Shown here: positions 13,471 through 25,639 of the stretch, one piece after another
Layout of the letters: each line of letters starts with the position of its first letter
Numbering within the stretch: the stretch's first letter is position 1
From: Salminus brasiliensis
Lineage: Eukaryota; Chordata; Actinopteri; Characiformes; Bryconidae
Length of the DNA: 64,000 nt
Reading direction: 5' to 3'
NCBI RefSeq assembly: GCF_030463535.1
Contig: NC_132880.1
Coordinates: 28,663,987-28,727,986 of the forward strand
Notes under the pieces: model-generated
The model's database searches: none
What the model saw: only the letters and a program-made list of their open reading frames with translations
What the model was told of the DNA's origin: nothing
Program-made: the position numbers and the translations under genes

Positions 13471-14584
13471 TTTGTAGGTCAGAATCTTGGCAGTACATTT
13501 AACCAACCAACTCACTAGTGAAAGCTTTTATAGCTTCATGGCTTCAACCCTAATAAAACACATCAGCCATTTCTGAAGAAAATGTGGTACTTTTCTTGTC
13601 CCTATGGAATGAGATCTGTTCTAACTCAAATAAATGTTTTCAACTTGCTAACTGCACACAGAAACACCATCTAGTAAGACTCCAGTAAGACTAATCCGCT
13701 ATTCAGTAAGACTAATTACAAAAATAATGACGTACAATGTTCTTGTTACTGTGCTAAAAACAAAGCTATTCTATGCAATGTTACAATCAATCCAATCCAA
13801 TGTCAGTCAATGTTTTCATAAGGTAAAATAACAGGCTTGTAAAACTGCATCTAAGCATTTTTGCACCAACCATGTCACATACTTACTATTTATACATCAA
13901 AGAACAACTTATAAATGAATACTAATTAATTAATTATATGGCACATTTAAATTACTTCTTAAGTAATGAAATAGATTTATTGATTTGGACTATTTAGGCT
14001 TTCCCTGTGTGTTTCCTGTTTGTAATTTCGGTTTGTTAGCCCCCTAATATTTAAAACACCTTAATGCTCAGAGCATAAAGCAAAACATTACATGCCTGTA
14101 TTGATGCATTAGGTTCAAATTGTGATTAAATAAATATCTATTTATAAGGCATATTATCTTCCTTTTGCTCTCTGCCATACTACAGCCAAAGATAAGAGTC
14201 ATTGTTGTTGGGTTGTTGGGTTGTCTGCCGATAGATCAGCACCTCAGCTTGCCAGCTCCTCACCTTTAGGTTAGAAATTCCTGCAACGACGGCCACAGCC
14301 AGCAACATTTCAAATGTAATTATCTTGCTTTTTCCTAACCATGTAGAAATGTACAGGTGTTTTAATTTCTGTTCTACCAAGATGAGTGTTTAGATTACAA
14401 CCCAAAGAGGTTCTGAAGCTCTTTGAAATGGTTCTAATTTGGACTGAAGGACGAAGCTGTGCTCAACAATTTCCCTGAGATTTTCCTAGAAGTTTGACCT
14501 GAATATAAACAATGCAGCATGTACTGCAGCTTTAAATAATGTTAACAGCATTCAATTTGAGTTTATTTTAGGGTTTGCATACTC

Positions 14585-15030
14585 AGTTACCTCTTCATTA
14601 GAAACACCTACCTTGTAGCTGCACTCAACAGGTCAATTTATTATCAGGTCCACATACCTTTAGGTCCAGGATATTCATGTACAGCTGCATAATTTATCGC
14701 CCCCTCTGCTCCATTTATCATTTGTCAGTTTCTGACCACAGGCATACTTTTGAGCAGATATTATTTGGGTGGTAAACCATTCTTAGCACAGCAGTGAGAC
14801 TGACATAGTAATGTTAAGTGTAGTGTGTGTGGAGCTGGCAAGTGTATCAGGTACAGCAGTACAGCTTGGGTTTTTACACATGTCCAGTGAAACTGTGGTC
14901 AGAAAATGAGCATTCATGAAGACCTGGAGGATGCCTAACAAACTGTACATCAATAGGTGGGCTGTCTGTAACTTTACACCAGCAAGGTGGAGGTGATAAT
15001 AAAGGTGGGGTTCTAATAAAAAGTGGCTAA
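14585..15030 (+). mobile_element. Dispersed non-autonomous element (TTAGAAACACC family), best copy in window
   Basis: Landmarks in order are 'cattagaaacacctacctt', 'gagcagatattatttgggtg', 'cagcagtgagactgacatag', 'gtgtgtgtggagctggcaag', and 'caccagcaaggtggaggtg' near the right end. The order matches the relics at 1196 and 2360. It has no coding capacity. It is probably a MITE-type DNA element; the superfamily is not determined. Confidence 0.6.
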
Positions 15031-15179
15031 ATATACTTTGGGCTTCATCTTCATCTTGCTCAACTCCCCATCACATTTGGCCAGCAGTGCACTCCTTAAT
15101 TCTGCCTAATTCAGTTTTCCTCCATATCGATTCTTCCTCTGGTCTTTTTTTCATTGTTCTTCTTTCATCATGATTTTCT

Positions 15180-15365
15180 GGCTCTCCGCTCCACTAATTG
15201 AATGAGTAGTCGTGGTTGTGTAAATGAGTCATTTAAACCAGACCCTTAGGCCTTGGGCCCTATCACTCTGATGACCAAGATGATTAGCATTGCAAATCCA
15301 GCACCTTTGACATTCACTGGTGCATCAGTTCCTTTATCAGAGGATAATACTCACACATTGCATGT
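15180..15365. other. Possible conserved non-coding element
   Basis: The segment is compositionally unlike the AT-rich DNA around it and has dense homeodomain and bHLH/bZIP-like cores (TAATTG, GATGATTAGC, TGAGTCA near 15225, ATTTGCAAT inverted near 15290). This is a judgement from texture only; conservation was not tested. Confidence 0.25.
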
Positions 15366-15414
15366 TACTGTGAAACTCTAAATAGATTGATAGATATGTA
15401 TATAAGGAACAAGG

Positions 15415-15480
15415 TGAACAGACAGACAGACAGATAAACAGATAGATCAACTTTCAATTCTGTATAGCTAGATAGACAGT
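15415..15480. repeat. Imperfect (GACA/GATA)n tetranucleotide tract
   Basis: 'gacagacagacagataaaca' is followed by 'gatagat' and 'tagatagacag'. A few units of GGTA type also occur at 15638-15650. Confidence 0.8.
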
Positions 15481-16254
15481 AAACTCACACACCGCATACA
15501 TATATACAGACAGTAAGAACACATGCCCAGAGTGTTCCATTTAAAGTAAGATTATGTTCTGCTGATTGAGAAAAGGCTAGCGGCATGGTACAATGACCAC
15601 ACTGCTCAAGGTTTGGCCCCAACTAAAGCTGTACTGGTAGGTAGGTAGGTGGTTGAATGGTCAGAAAAGATAAACCAATGCTAAAATAACTTAAATCTAT
15701 GATAGATAAATAGGGCAGTTAAATAGGTTGGTATGTAGGTGAAAAGATGGACCGACTAATTGTACCATGGTACAATAATCACACACATACTCTCAAACAG
15801 GATCCTCTAGGTTCTTCTCCAACTACAGCTGTGTTAGTAGATAAATGTCCCACCAGCTCCCCATCAGCACAGCCAGAGTACTTTAATCGAATCAATGAAA
15901 ATGACTTAGATTAATGGGCTTGTCAAAATCTTATTCATGTATACTTGATTCAGTGCCAACACACAGTCATTTAAACAGATCTTACCTAATGTCATTGAAC
16001 AATTGCTTACCATAGTTAACTCATCCATTAGCATATATATGGACATATATGCCATATAAGTCTTTGGAACTAGCAACCATTGAACTCATGATAAAAAAGT
16101 GATCTTGATCATCTTAAGCTCTTTAATTTCAGACACAATTTTCCCTTTGTTCTCCAAAATCTTAGATAAAATATTAGAAAGATCAAAATGTACAGTTATA
16201 ATTTAAGAGACTAACTCATACTATGGACTACAGACTTCTGCTGAGGTAATACCT

Positions 16255-17262
16255 CAGTATAATTGTAAATTGTAAAGCTCCAGTTAGTTTAGAATGCAGC
16301 AGAGTGAACATTCTACCACATTACTCCAGTTAACCCTAAACTCTACATTGGTTGCCTGTTAAATTATGCATTGATTATGAAAAACTCTCTCTAACATATA
16401 CATCTCTCAATGGTTTGGCTCTGCAGTGTCATGATGATCTCATTGAATCCTAACCCATAACATACTCTTTACTCACAAAATGCTGACATGAGTTCCTCCA
16501 ATTAGAAAAGCACCACAGATGAAAAAGCATTTCCTCATAAAGCTCCACAACTTTGGAATAACCTTACGGTTACTGTTTATAGTATCACACTCTATCTGTC
16601 ATTTCAATTCCTGTTTAAATCTATCATGTCTCTCTACCATGTTTTAAGCTGCTGTACTTCTACTGTTTACTAGATACTAGTGCATGTTTTATATTGCCTA
16701 GGTGCTGCTGCCTGCTTGTTCTCTGGATCAGTTTCTACCATCAGGAATTTACTTGTATTTAATGTAATTTAATGTAATGTAAACCTCTCCATTTTTTTCT
16801 TCCCTTCTGTTTACCTCTCTTTCTATCTCCCATGTATTAAAATGTCTTGTTCTTGCTTTCTGCTTTACTGTTGCCCCAACCCAAATATCCACTTCCTTGC
16901 TGCCTTGCTTTGATGTTGTCCTACTCTGGGGGTTTGCTGTGTACTTGTTCATCAAACTGTTTAGCCTTCATACTATACTAGTTTCATCTCATCTTTCTTT
17001 ACAATAGTACTCAGTGTCCCACTCACATCTTCATAAGACATGGCTTGCTCTTATACTAGTCATGGCGTCTGTTTTTTTGTTTTTTACTAGACTTGCTGTC
17101 TTGTATTTTGTTGCACTATGCAGTTTCAACCAAAGGAGAATTGGTTCTCTTTTTCTCTTTTTTCTCATTTACTCAAAAGAGGCTTGAAATTGCATGCTGG
17201 AAAGCTGCTTTAAGACAATATCCGTTGTGAAAAGATCTATAGAAATGAATGAATAGCATTGA
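16255..17262 (+). mobile_element. LINE 3'-end relic (L2/CR1-like)
   Basis: The plus strand has 'gtttagaatgcagcagagtg' and 'ctctacattggttgcctgtt', DNA-level signatures of the C-terminal RT region (QNAAAR ... LHWLPV ... YKIL) of fish LINEs. These are followed by 'atgctgacatgagttcctcc' and 'agctccacaactttggaata'. The far end, 'aaagctgctttaagacaata' then 'gtgaaaagatctatagaaat', matches the usual 3' terminus before an ATTGAAT tail. Frames are broken throughout. A second 3' end of similar type is at 49800-50015. Confidence 0.7.
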
Positions 17263-17519
17263 ATTTAATATTTTGAGTACAAGACACAGAAACTGTGAGA
17301 AATTATACCTCTAATAGATATACACTCTGCTACCTCTAATAGATATACACTAAGAGCTGCTGTTTCAAATGTTCTTTAGTAAAAGTAATTGCTACAAATA
17401 GAACCACGAGAGACAAATTTTATAAAATGATTCTTTACCACAATTAAAACAGTGATGCAGTGAAAATGTAATTCAACACTGTCTTTTTTGTAGATATATA
17501 GCTCACTTTAACCTACATA

Positions 17520-17860
17520 AGCACTGCAACAGTGGAAAAATTAAAATCCATCTCAAAACCCATCCATCATTCATTAGAATAACGACATTAATGGCTACTT
17601 CAGAAGTGCTGGGCTACTCTACACAGAAATAACATTAGCATATAGCATTAAGACATGATTAAATACAGGAACATCACTGCCGCCCATAAAGGCCCTTGAG
17701 CTGGGGACATGCCTGTTGAGCAGCAGTCTCTTTTGTAATGGAAATCAGTTTTTTTTGTAGGTCATCCACCTCTTCTTCTTCTTCTTCTCAAGCTGAAACA
17801 TTATTTGCGGCTGAATCAAAACCACTAGAAGCTGATGAGTCTATCACACTGTACAGGTGA
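17520..17860. other. Gene-free DNA with (CTT)n tract
   Basis: It has no gene. A CTT/TTC trinucleotide tract lies at 17770-17789. The rest is moderately complex sequence that could be regulatory, but nothing specific is visible. Confidence 0.35.
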
Positions 17861-18504
17861 GAAAAACCTCAGGTGAAACAAAACCAAACAGCGAATGCGA
17901 ATGAAGATATGCATTTAACTTCACCTAATCATTTCCTCCTATACCCTAATGAACATTTTTAGCTAGTTTAATCTAAAAATTAAAAAATCAAATGGAAAAT
18001 GAGGCACTGAGTGAGCTTTATAGTGTTGACTTACATAAAATGCTGAATCAAAACACCTTCCAAACACTTGGTGTTAATGTAATGCCTGCACTATTTGTGC
18101 CTACACAAAATTTTGTGTTAATATATTAACTTCCATTGAGATACAGTGTTAAATTTAATGATTTAGTCTTAAGCTTACATGGTGGAGATCAGTCTATAAT
18201 GCCGAATCAACCAGTCTTAAAATTAGGTGCCACAAAAGGTGAGCAATGTCTTGAATACAAGAATATGTGAATATAAATAGGTTTTAAATAACCTTCACGT
18301 AACAAAAAGGTTGTTTACAAATTGGATATTGGAATCTTCCTAGAACCTTTAGATTAATTGGAGGTTGTTTCTTTAAAAATACTTCTCACTCACATTTCAA
18401 TTACAAAAATGGTTCTGTAAAGAATGATGTACTGTCTTAGGGACCAAAATGTGGTTATTCTACACATGAATGAAAAGTATTACCACAAAGCACTCTTATT
18501 TTTA

Positions 18505-18825
18505 AGAGTGTAGGGCCAATTTCCCAGACCAAGATCAAGTATAAGCCTGAACTAAAAGAATGACCAGTGATGGATTACCTTTGACATGACTGTTTAGTGT
18601 TAATTCATGTTTGGGAAACTGGCTGACAGCAGTCAACTAAAACACCTACAACCACAACTGTACAGTTTTTAGTTGGCTTTTATAGGCCTGATGTCCCAGA
18701 CCCAGATAAAACTCTAACTAAAAAGGCTAAAAAGGCTTTTCAATGATAAATCACCCATTGGCATCACAATTTAGTCCTAAACTGGGCTTAATGTGAGCCC
18801 AGGAAACTGATCAAAAATCCTTTAC
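18505..18825. mobile_element. Foldback MITE pieces ('TTTCCCAGACC' family)
   Basis: Two adjacent half-elements are present. 'ggccaatttcccagaccaag' begins near 18513 and 'catgtttgggaaactggctg' ends it near 18626. 'gatgtcccagacccagataa' begins near 18690 and 'gtgagcccaggaaactgatc' ends it near 18813. Each has opposed GGTTTCCCAGAC-like ends and TAGTCCTAAACT-like interior arms. Similar copies occur at 51735-51810, 58452-58583 and 58605-58740. Confidence 0.6.
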
Positions 18826-19573
18826 TCTCTATAGATCTGTATGTGACCACCACTTCTTACCTTCAGTTCCTTACTCACTAATCTAGATAAACGGCACAGA
18901 TTAATTCCTTGTAGATACGAAATAACCTAAAGCAGTTACTTAGAAAGTCTACTAATTCAAGAAAAAAACCTAATAATGAATAATGTCATATAATAATATG
19001 AAATATTATAATAAGTCTTGAGATGAACACCTGCACAATAAACCATGGGTTTAGGGAGATAAATGAACTCTTACAGTGTAATTCTCTTACAGTAATGCTA
19101 CACTGGGGATTTGCTGATTAGAAACAACTTTAATGATTTAATAAAATGATTTCGGTTGGTTTTGTATCGTTTCCCTCTGATTCTTACTTTGGCTCAAAGG
19201 CCTGTGGGTGCAGACTCTTCGTGCCTCTTGACGCAACTCTGAACTTCCTGTGTTTGCCCTCGTGTTTAACTTGAGGACCCTTTTGCATTCCCTGCGTAAA
19301 ATGTGCCTCTCGGTGCGTCACGCGCGTCTGCGTCTTCCATACAGATGAGCTGAAGGAACCTTCCATCTCCAATCACCTGAGTAAGGGGTCGAAAGAGAGA
19401 GAGAGGGGGAGAAAGTGAGAGGAGGAGGAGGTGGAGGAGGGCAGTACTGGCCGTATGCAAAATATTATAAAGGACATTAGTCATAGGAAGTTTTGGGAAG
19501 ACATCTGGCAAAGCGCATCGGATCGACTCGTTTTTTATCGATTTATGCTCACAGTCTCCTCCTGGTCGCGCGC

Positions 19574-19580
19574 TATAAAA
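19574..19580 (+). promoter_or_regulatory. tac1: TATA box of tac1
   Basis: TATAAAA lies in a GC-rich context (cgcgc on both sides) 254 bases upstream of the tac1 start codon. It predicts transcription start near 19605, so the 5' UTR would be about 230 bases if no intron interrupts it. A purine-rich GAGAGA/GGAGGA tract precedes it at 19395-19445. The GC content rises sharply here compared with the intergenic DNA, as expected for a promoter. Confidence 0.7.
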
Positions 19581-19834
19581 CGGAGCGCGCACTGGAGTTT
19601 TGGTGACGAAGACGCAGCAGGAACCGGGAGCGCAGTGGACACACACACACTTACACTCTCTCTTGCACACATAAACGCACTCACCGCTCCTTTACGCACA
19701 TGTGGAGGATACTGCTCGGTGAAGAAAGAAGGCCACAGGCACAGCAAGACTTCCACTTCTGAAGAAGAGAGACACTGAGACTCTTTGCTGCGTAAAAATA
19801 AAGGGAAAGGAGGCGTTCGTTTCTGCGCTGCATC

Positions 19835-21913
19835 ATGAAATTACTCTTATCGGTCGTAGTGCTTTGTTTCCTCGCTTTGTCTCAAGTTTTTGGGGAGGAA
19901 TTTGGTCCAAAAGAAGACCTAGATTACTGGACAAATGGCAACCAAATACAGGTGAGTTTCCAGCCTGGCATTCGTGCCTCAGGTATGCAACTCTAGATTA
20001 TTAGACGTTTGAAAAATAAAATAAGGCTTGCCTAACCACCTAAACAACAAGAACAAAGAGCTTTTATTAAATCAGACCAGTCTAATACTCCAGGCTTTAC
20101 TGTAATACTGTATACTGTAATACTAATGGTGAAGGTAGAGTAAGTCACATCAAGTCCAATCAAATCAAACATTCATATTTATAACATGTAACATGCATTC
20201 GCTTTACAGGTGCTTTACAGGTGGACACGTGGTTAGAAAATGAGGGAAACCACATTAAACAAAGATCCTCCTTTATATTTAAGACTCCATGACATCAATT
20301 ACATAATTTTGCTTACCAAACAGGTGGAAATAAGTTATATCTAGCTTAGTATTATAACTAACGTTGCCTATATCATAGCTGCGAGAATGTAAAGCATGAA
20401 GTAGGTCGCTGTCCAGTGCTGAACCACTGACACGCCACTGGCCATCATTTCAAATGGAGAGCACGATTTTCCGTTTGACATTGCGGACTGGAAGACAGCC
20501 AAGTGGCCGGATCTCCCCAAGCCTAATGCCCAACAGAGTCCCCAGAGCTGAATTAACTCTTACAGCATTCATATCATTCCCCGGCAGTGCTCATTTCTGT
20601 CCACCTGGACTAGCGTTAATCGAGATTCACTGTAAGGTGGGATCAGGTAGATGTGTGCCTCATCTCTACATGATTAAAATACACCACATCAACATGATTA
20701 ATGCCAAAAATGGTATTATTGCTACCTTAACTATTGCCCATGTAAAGTTTAAGGTAAAACTGTATTAATATGGTGTATTCATGTGGAATTCATGTGGCAA
20801 AATATTGAAATTTCAATTTACATATCACATGTCCTGAAGGATACAGCTTCACTCAATTCTACTCAATTTCCCACTAAAATGACGTTTGCAGTGAAACTGG
20901 ACTAAAGCAGAGAATCTGAAATTGTCCCAATTAACTGAAAGCCCAGAATATCTGCATCCAGTCCAGGTGTCAGTGTAACACTGGGGTGGGTGTTTGTGTA
21001 AATGAATTCACAGGAGTCCTTTAAATGAACAACTATTAATGGAAGTTAATCATTTATTGTGTGTTTTCTAACCTTTGGAAAAAGTTGTGAAGTGCTGCTG
21101 ATGATTGTTTTTTCTCTGGTAATCTCAAACTCAGCAGAATGAAGGACACAACTAGGCAAATGTCCATCCAAGACTGTTGTTTTCAGCTTCTCTTGATTGT
21201 GCCAAGAGCCTGCTGGCCCATATTCGTTCCTGCAATCTTATATTACACTAATGGAATAATCCTTCACAGGACGAGTGGCTGCAGGCTGATCCCTTCAGAG
21301 AGCTCCTGAGACGGATGACGAGAAAACCTCGACCACACCAGTTCATCGGCCTAATGGGGAAGCGCTCCTCTGGTAAGACCACTTCAGCCTTTATCTGCAC
21401 CTCACTCTCTCCTCTCAGTCCTATCTAAATAGATTAATGAAATAATACTCAGATGAATTGAGGCTAATGGCTTTATAATAGTAACTAACTCACATTCCCT
21501 TTGTCTTTACAGCAGCTAATGCACAGATCACAAGGAAAAGTAAGAAAATGCTTTTTTTATTATATTGAGATTCATCTACAGACAAGTAGTGGTAGAAATT
21601 AGCACAAGTGACATATATGCACTCATAACCGTACAGCATCACTGTTATGCAAAAACCTTATATCTGTAAAATGGCAACTTTACAGGTGAAGGAAAAAAGT
21701 TTAACTTTCAGTGGAAGTCAGTGTACATTTTTTTGTCATTTTAGTTATTTCTGGTCTATTGGCTGATTCATCATGACAGGAATAACTGTCAGATTCACAT
21801 TATGTAAATGTGAAACACATTGGTGTTGCAGTGATGATATATAGATACATCAATATGTATAACTGAATAGATTTGCTGGTATATAGCTGTTAGTGCATTT
21901 TGAAAAAAAAAAA

Positions 21914-21949
<36 letters not shown>

Positions 21950-22095
21950 CTGCTCAAGAGTTTGTCCTGCTTTTGTTGGAGTGTTGGAGTAACAGTCTTG
22001 CATAGATGGATTTCCTACAAAAGCAGGATAAAATGTTTTAAATACTATTGATTTTGGAAGAAACAATGAATGAGCAGCCCCAGTTAATTTTTTCA

Positions 22096-22144
<49 letters not shown>

Positions 22145-22692
22145 CAGCTTGTCTTTGTGGGAGTTTTGACCTCAACTATTTTTTATTTAACTGGGAGAAG
22201 TGCACACACCCACATCTTATTTAATTTATAGTGCATGACATCATGAGTACAACTCTGGCAGTGGTCCACTTTCATGGTTTTCAGAGGCAGTGAGTTTCTT
22301 TTTCAAGAAACCTTTTTATTAAGGAAGTCCTTGAAGTACAGTCCTACTTTAAACACATTTTACTCTGTGATTTCCAAAGAACTTGAACATTCAATGTAGC
22401 ACAAAATGTAGAATTCAACTGTTGACTACTAACTGAAAGGGCTCTCTTCTTTACCTTTCAGGGCATAAAATTAACTCATTTGTGGGGTTGATGGGGAAAA
22501 GAAGCCAGGAGGAACCAGGTAAAACCAGATCCAAACCATTATAAATCTTCCCTTACAATAACCAGTCATGTGCATTGAAGCATTTTGTCTAGTTCTCAGA
22601 TAGGAAGTCAGTCATATACCTGATTATTTTCTCTCTGTTTTCCAGAATCGTACGAATGGGCCACGCTACAGAACTACGAGGAAAGGCGCTAA
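19835..22692 (+). CDS. tac1: Protachykinin-1 (substance P / neurokinin A precursor)
   Basis: Secreted neuropeptide precursor with five coding exons: 19835-19951, 21270-21372, 21513-21539, 22462-22518 and 22646-22692. All have GT/AG borders and the phases join to 116 aa. Residues 1-20 form a signal peptide (MKLLLSVVVLCFLALSQVFG). Exon 2 encodes substance P as KPRPHQFIGLM followed by the amidation and cleavage site GKR. Exon 4 encodes neurokinin A as HKINSFVGLM-GKR. A short basic C-terminal tail ends in EERR. The 27-nt exon 3 joins the two peptides, so an extended neuropeptide-gamma-like form ending in the neurokinin A sequence is possible. It resembles goldfish carassin. No counterpart of the mammalian 45-nt exon encoding the neuropeptide K linker is visible. 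The exon 3 acceptor is a CAGCAG tandem. The peptides act on G-protein-coupled tachykinin (NK) receptors in brain and gut. Convergent with asns downstream, as in human. Confidence 0.97.
20405..20720 (+). promoter_or_regulatory. Candidate enhancer-like block in tac1 intron 1
   Basis: This part of the 1.3-kb first intron is GC-balanced and free of repeats, unlike the rest. It has several TAAT/ATTA cores, E-box-like CATCTG/CAGGTAG strings and paired GATTAA motifs near 20670 and 20696. Mammalian TAC1 intron 1 is known to hold conserved enhancer sequence. The assignment here is inference from texture and position, and no conservation was tested. Confidence 0.25.
21914..21948. repeat. (TA)n(CA)n microsatellite in tac1 intron 3
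   Basis: About eight TA units are followed directly by about nine CA units. Confidence 0.95.
22097..22139. repeat. (TA)n microsatellite in tac1 intron 3
   Basis: About twenty-one perfect TA units, next to the previous TA/CA tract. The sequence between the two tracts (21950-22090) has no obvious element. Confidence 0.95.
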
Positions 22693-22819
22693 CACACAAA
22701 GCAACCTCCATCGTGTTTGCTTCTGACGTTCTTCATGCTCAACACTGTGGAGAAAGCTCATCTCATGCCATTTTTTAAAGGAAAACAAACTTATTTAGAT
22801 GGTTTTTGTTCTGAAGTCC

Positions 22820-22825
22820 AATAAA
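22820..22825 (+). terminator. tac1: Proximal poly(A) signal of tac1
   Basis: AATAAA lies 128 bases after the stop codon, followed by a GT-rich stretch ('gttctgttttcacctcgtgg') suitable for cleavage. Confidence 0.65.
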
Positions 22826-23194
22826 AACGTTCTGTTTTCACCTCGTGGTGATGTAGCAGTACCTGTGCCAATTTATGTTTGTAGTAAGAAGGGAACAAGC
22901 ATTTTTACACTGTCCAACTGTGATCAAATATGTCAACCTATTGTCAGTCAGTGTCCTTAAGACAACTGGACTATTAAAGTGGAGCTCGACCTGTGGGGTT
23001 TATGAGAAACTTGCACTGCCAACCTCTCTGCATAGTGCCTCATGTTTGAAATCACAACTGATTGTTCTGTAAATACATTTGAAACACCCTGAACATCTCC
23101 TGTCAGTACGATAATCAATGTGACTGTGGCATAAATATTAAAATTATTTTCCTTATTGGTGGAATCTTTGAATTCTATATTTTATTATTGAGCC

Positions 23195-23200
23195 AATAAA
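23195..23200 (+). terminator. tac1: Distal poly(A) signal of tac1
   Basis: A second canonical AATAAA lies about 500 bases after the stop. It would give a longer 3' UTR. Both signals may be used. Confidence 0.55.
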
Positions 23201-23807
23201 CACTGTTCAAAACCTCAGCCATGGTTCTGATTATACGCTGAACAAAAACAGTGCCTTGAATTTGCATGATTCATGTGCCACGTGTAACCAATTGACTCCT
23301 TTGAACGTAAAAACCCCAAAAGAGAGCAAAAGAAAACGAGAACGGCTGTATATAATAAGGCTGAAAGGACCAAGAAACAAGAAACCTCAACAACAACAAA
23401 CTAACGGAGAGGAAAACTGTGAGTGGAAAAAGGAAGTTTAAGTAGTTGGTCTGTGTAAAGAGCTGGAGAAGGAACAGCAGGCTGTGCAGTGAGTGGAGTT
23501 CGCGACCAGCTGCTCGTTAAAGAACTAGCTAACTATAATTTGGCGGAAGGAAACATATTAAATTAAATTTAACAATTTAATTATTTCTTATTTTATTTAT
23601 TTTTCTTGTTTTATAAGTGTTTTATAAGCTATAGAACACTTAAGGCCACGCGCTCTCTTCCGCTCCTGTCCGCTTCATCACAGCTGTGCTGTTGTTTGGC
23701 GGTAAACACGCTCCCTCTCGTGATCTTTTGCTTTACTGCACACCTAAATGGATATTTCACCAGTGTTTCAACAACATTATATATATATTGTATGATTGAG
23801 TGGCTGA

Positions 23808-24044
23808 GATGTAAACAAAGTCATTCGGAGTAGTTTGGTGTGAAACGGGTCAATGTAGACATCCAGTGAATCTGCTTCTCTAGCTTTTCGCATGTCTACA
23901 GCTTTTACAGGCATTAAACCCTTCAGACATCTGGTTTCATTCACCACCACTGTAAACCATTCTGATTTGGTAGCTACGCTTCTCATGAACTGAGCACTTC
24001 ACACCAAACCACTCTGATTGACTTTGTTTACATCTAAACCATTT
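23808..24044. mobile_element. MITE with about 39-bp terminal inverted repeats
   Basis: The left end 'agatgtaaacaaagtcattc' then 'ggagtagtttggtgtgaa' is the near-exact reverse complement of the right end 'ttcacaccaaaccactctga' then 'ttgactttgtttacatct'. The body is about 160 bases, with no coding capacity. Related copies with the same ends lie at 26935-27422 and 52570-53092. Confidence 0.85.
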
Positions 24045-24714
24045 ATGTGTGCAATTTGTGCAATTCCTCTTTAGACAGATGTGATAACAGCAGCCGTGTC
24101 AAGTCTGAGTATGGATTGTAAGAAGATTGAGGGTGGATTCTGCCGGGCACCCCTGTGATGAACAGATGCAGGGCTGAGAGATGGGACTGAAGAAAGGTAG
24201 AGATGGAGATTGTAGTGGTAAACTTCAGGTTTGGTCTGGTCTGGTCTGGTGCTTCTGTCAGACATAGCTGTTTTTACTGTACAGAAAACACAATATGTGT
24301 GTAGTTTATTAACACCACTTCGGAGAGTGCATAAACCTGACAGAGCGGGTGAGATAGATGAACATATACAACACAGGATTACACACAACTCACCCCAAGA
24401 GTTTTGTTGTGTAGATTCAAATATTATTCATTAGAAATCAGAGGCATGTCTGGAATGGCAATGTCTGGAAATGTGAAGCCCAGTAACATTAGTTGTGCTT
24501 GTGCAGCCCCTGGTGGTATAAGGCAGAAACGACGGCACACTGTTGGACGTGAACTGCATGAACTTTTACTGGGGTTGATTCAACGCAATAATGTATTTAA
24601 CTCAATAATATTCAGTTAATTCATTCAGTGTTTAATTCACTCTTGTGATGTTTATCTCTGGTCAACATTCATGGAGCTGCACGGTAAGGTGGGTTCAGGT
24701 TACTAGAACTGCAC

Positions 24715-25165
24715 TGAATATACATTACATGACAAAATGTGGACACCCCGTCTAATGAATGCATTCAGCTCATCTAAGTTTCACACATTGCTGATGAAAA
24801 AGTGTGAAAGTTAAAAAAAAATACAGCTTGTCTAATCACTATAATAGAGCAGAAAACCACGAACCTGTTGGCACCATGCCTAATGCCATATGTAGGCTAG
24901 AGGGGTGTAAAGCCTCCCAGCAATGAGCTGTGGAGCAGTGGAACTGTGCTCTCAAAAAGTGGTGCTCCATTCAATAATTTTGGGATGATTTTGGAAGTTG
25001 AGGGATGAAGCGAACGCAATCAGGTCCTCACAGCAATGCTCCAAAATCTAGCAGAAAGCCTTCCTCCGGACAGTAGAGACAGTTACTTTTTAATACATTT
25101 TAATTTAGGAAGAAGCCATTCATGATCAGGTGTCCGAATACTTGAGTTCTATAGCATACTTGATT
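24715..25165. mobile_element. Short DNA-transposon relic with GTGGACACC ends
   Basis: The left end 'catgacaaaatgtggacacc' is imperfectly inverted at the right end as 'caggtgtccgaatacttgag'. The interior has 'ggcaccatgcctaatgccat', 'gagctgtggagcagtggaac' and 'tggtgctccattcaataatt', landmarks of an element frequent in catfish and characin DNA. No transposase frame. Confidence 0.65.
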
Positions 25166-25639
25166 GAGATGTGCACCTTATACACATAAACTGTTGCCAA
25201 GAGAGTACTATTACTGCCTTAATCAAGTAAAGTATAATATTAAACTGTGCTTATATAATTCATTCATGTGGAGGTGAAGCACACTTTTTAACCCAATTTA
25301 GTACATTCAGACTTGGGGAACCTAGATCACAGGCCCTATATTATAAAGATGCAGGTTCTGTATCTCTCAGTGTGTGAAAAGCACTTCCTTAAGGGGTGGT
25401 TTAAAGTGTGAATTTGGGAGGGGAGTCAGAAATTCTAGCATTTTCTATCTGTTTTAATTCAAATTCTAGCAAAAAAAAAAAGAACTGTACACATTTCCTA
25501 GTGACAAAATGTGCCTGTTTGCTGGTCAGTTGCTTGAATGGGCAGTGCCTGGAAGAAAATCCACTGAAAAAGTAGTCATAGTTTTTCTTTACTGTTACAC
25601 CATGACCCCCTTTAGTAGCTTCATTTTTAAAAGTCTGCC

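Noticed and set aside
13225-13515. Overlapping open frames on both strands
   Set aside because: Produced by a diverged minisatellite whose period is a multiple of three.
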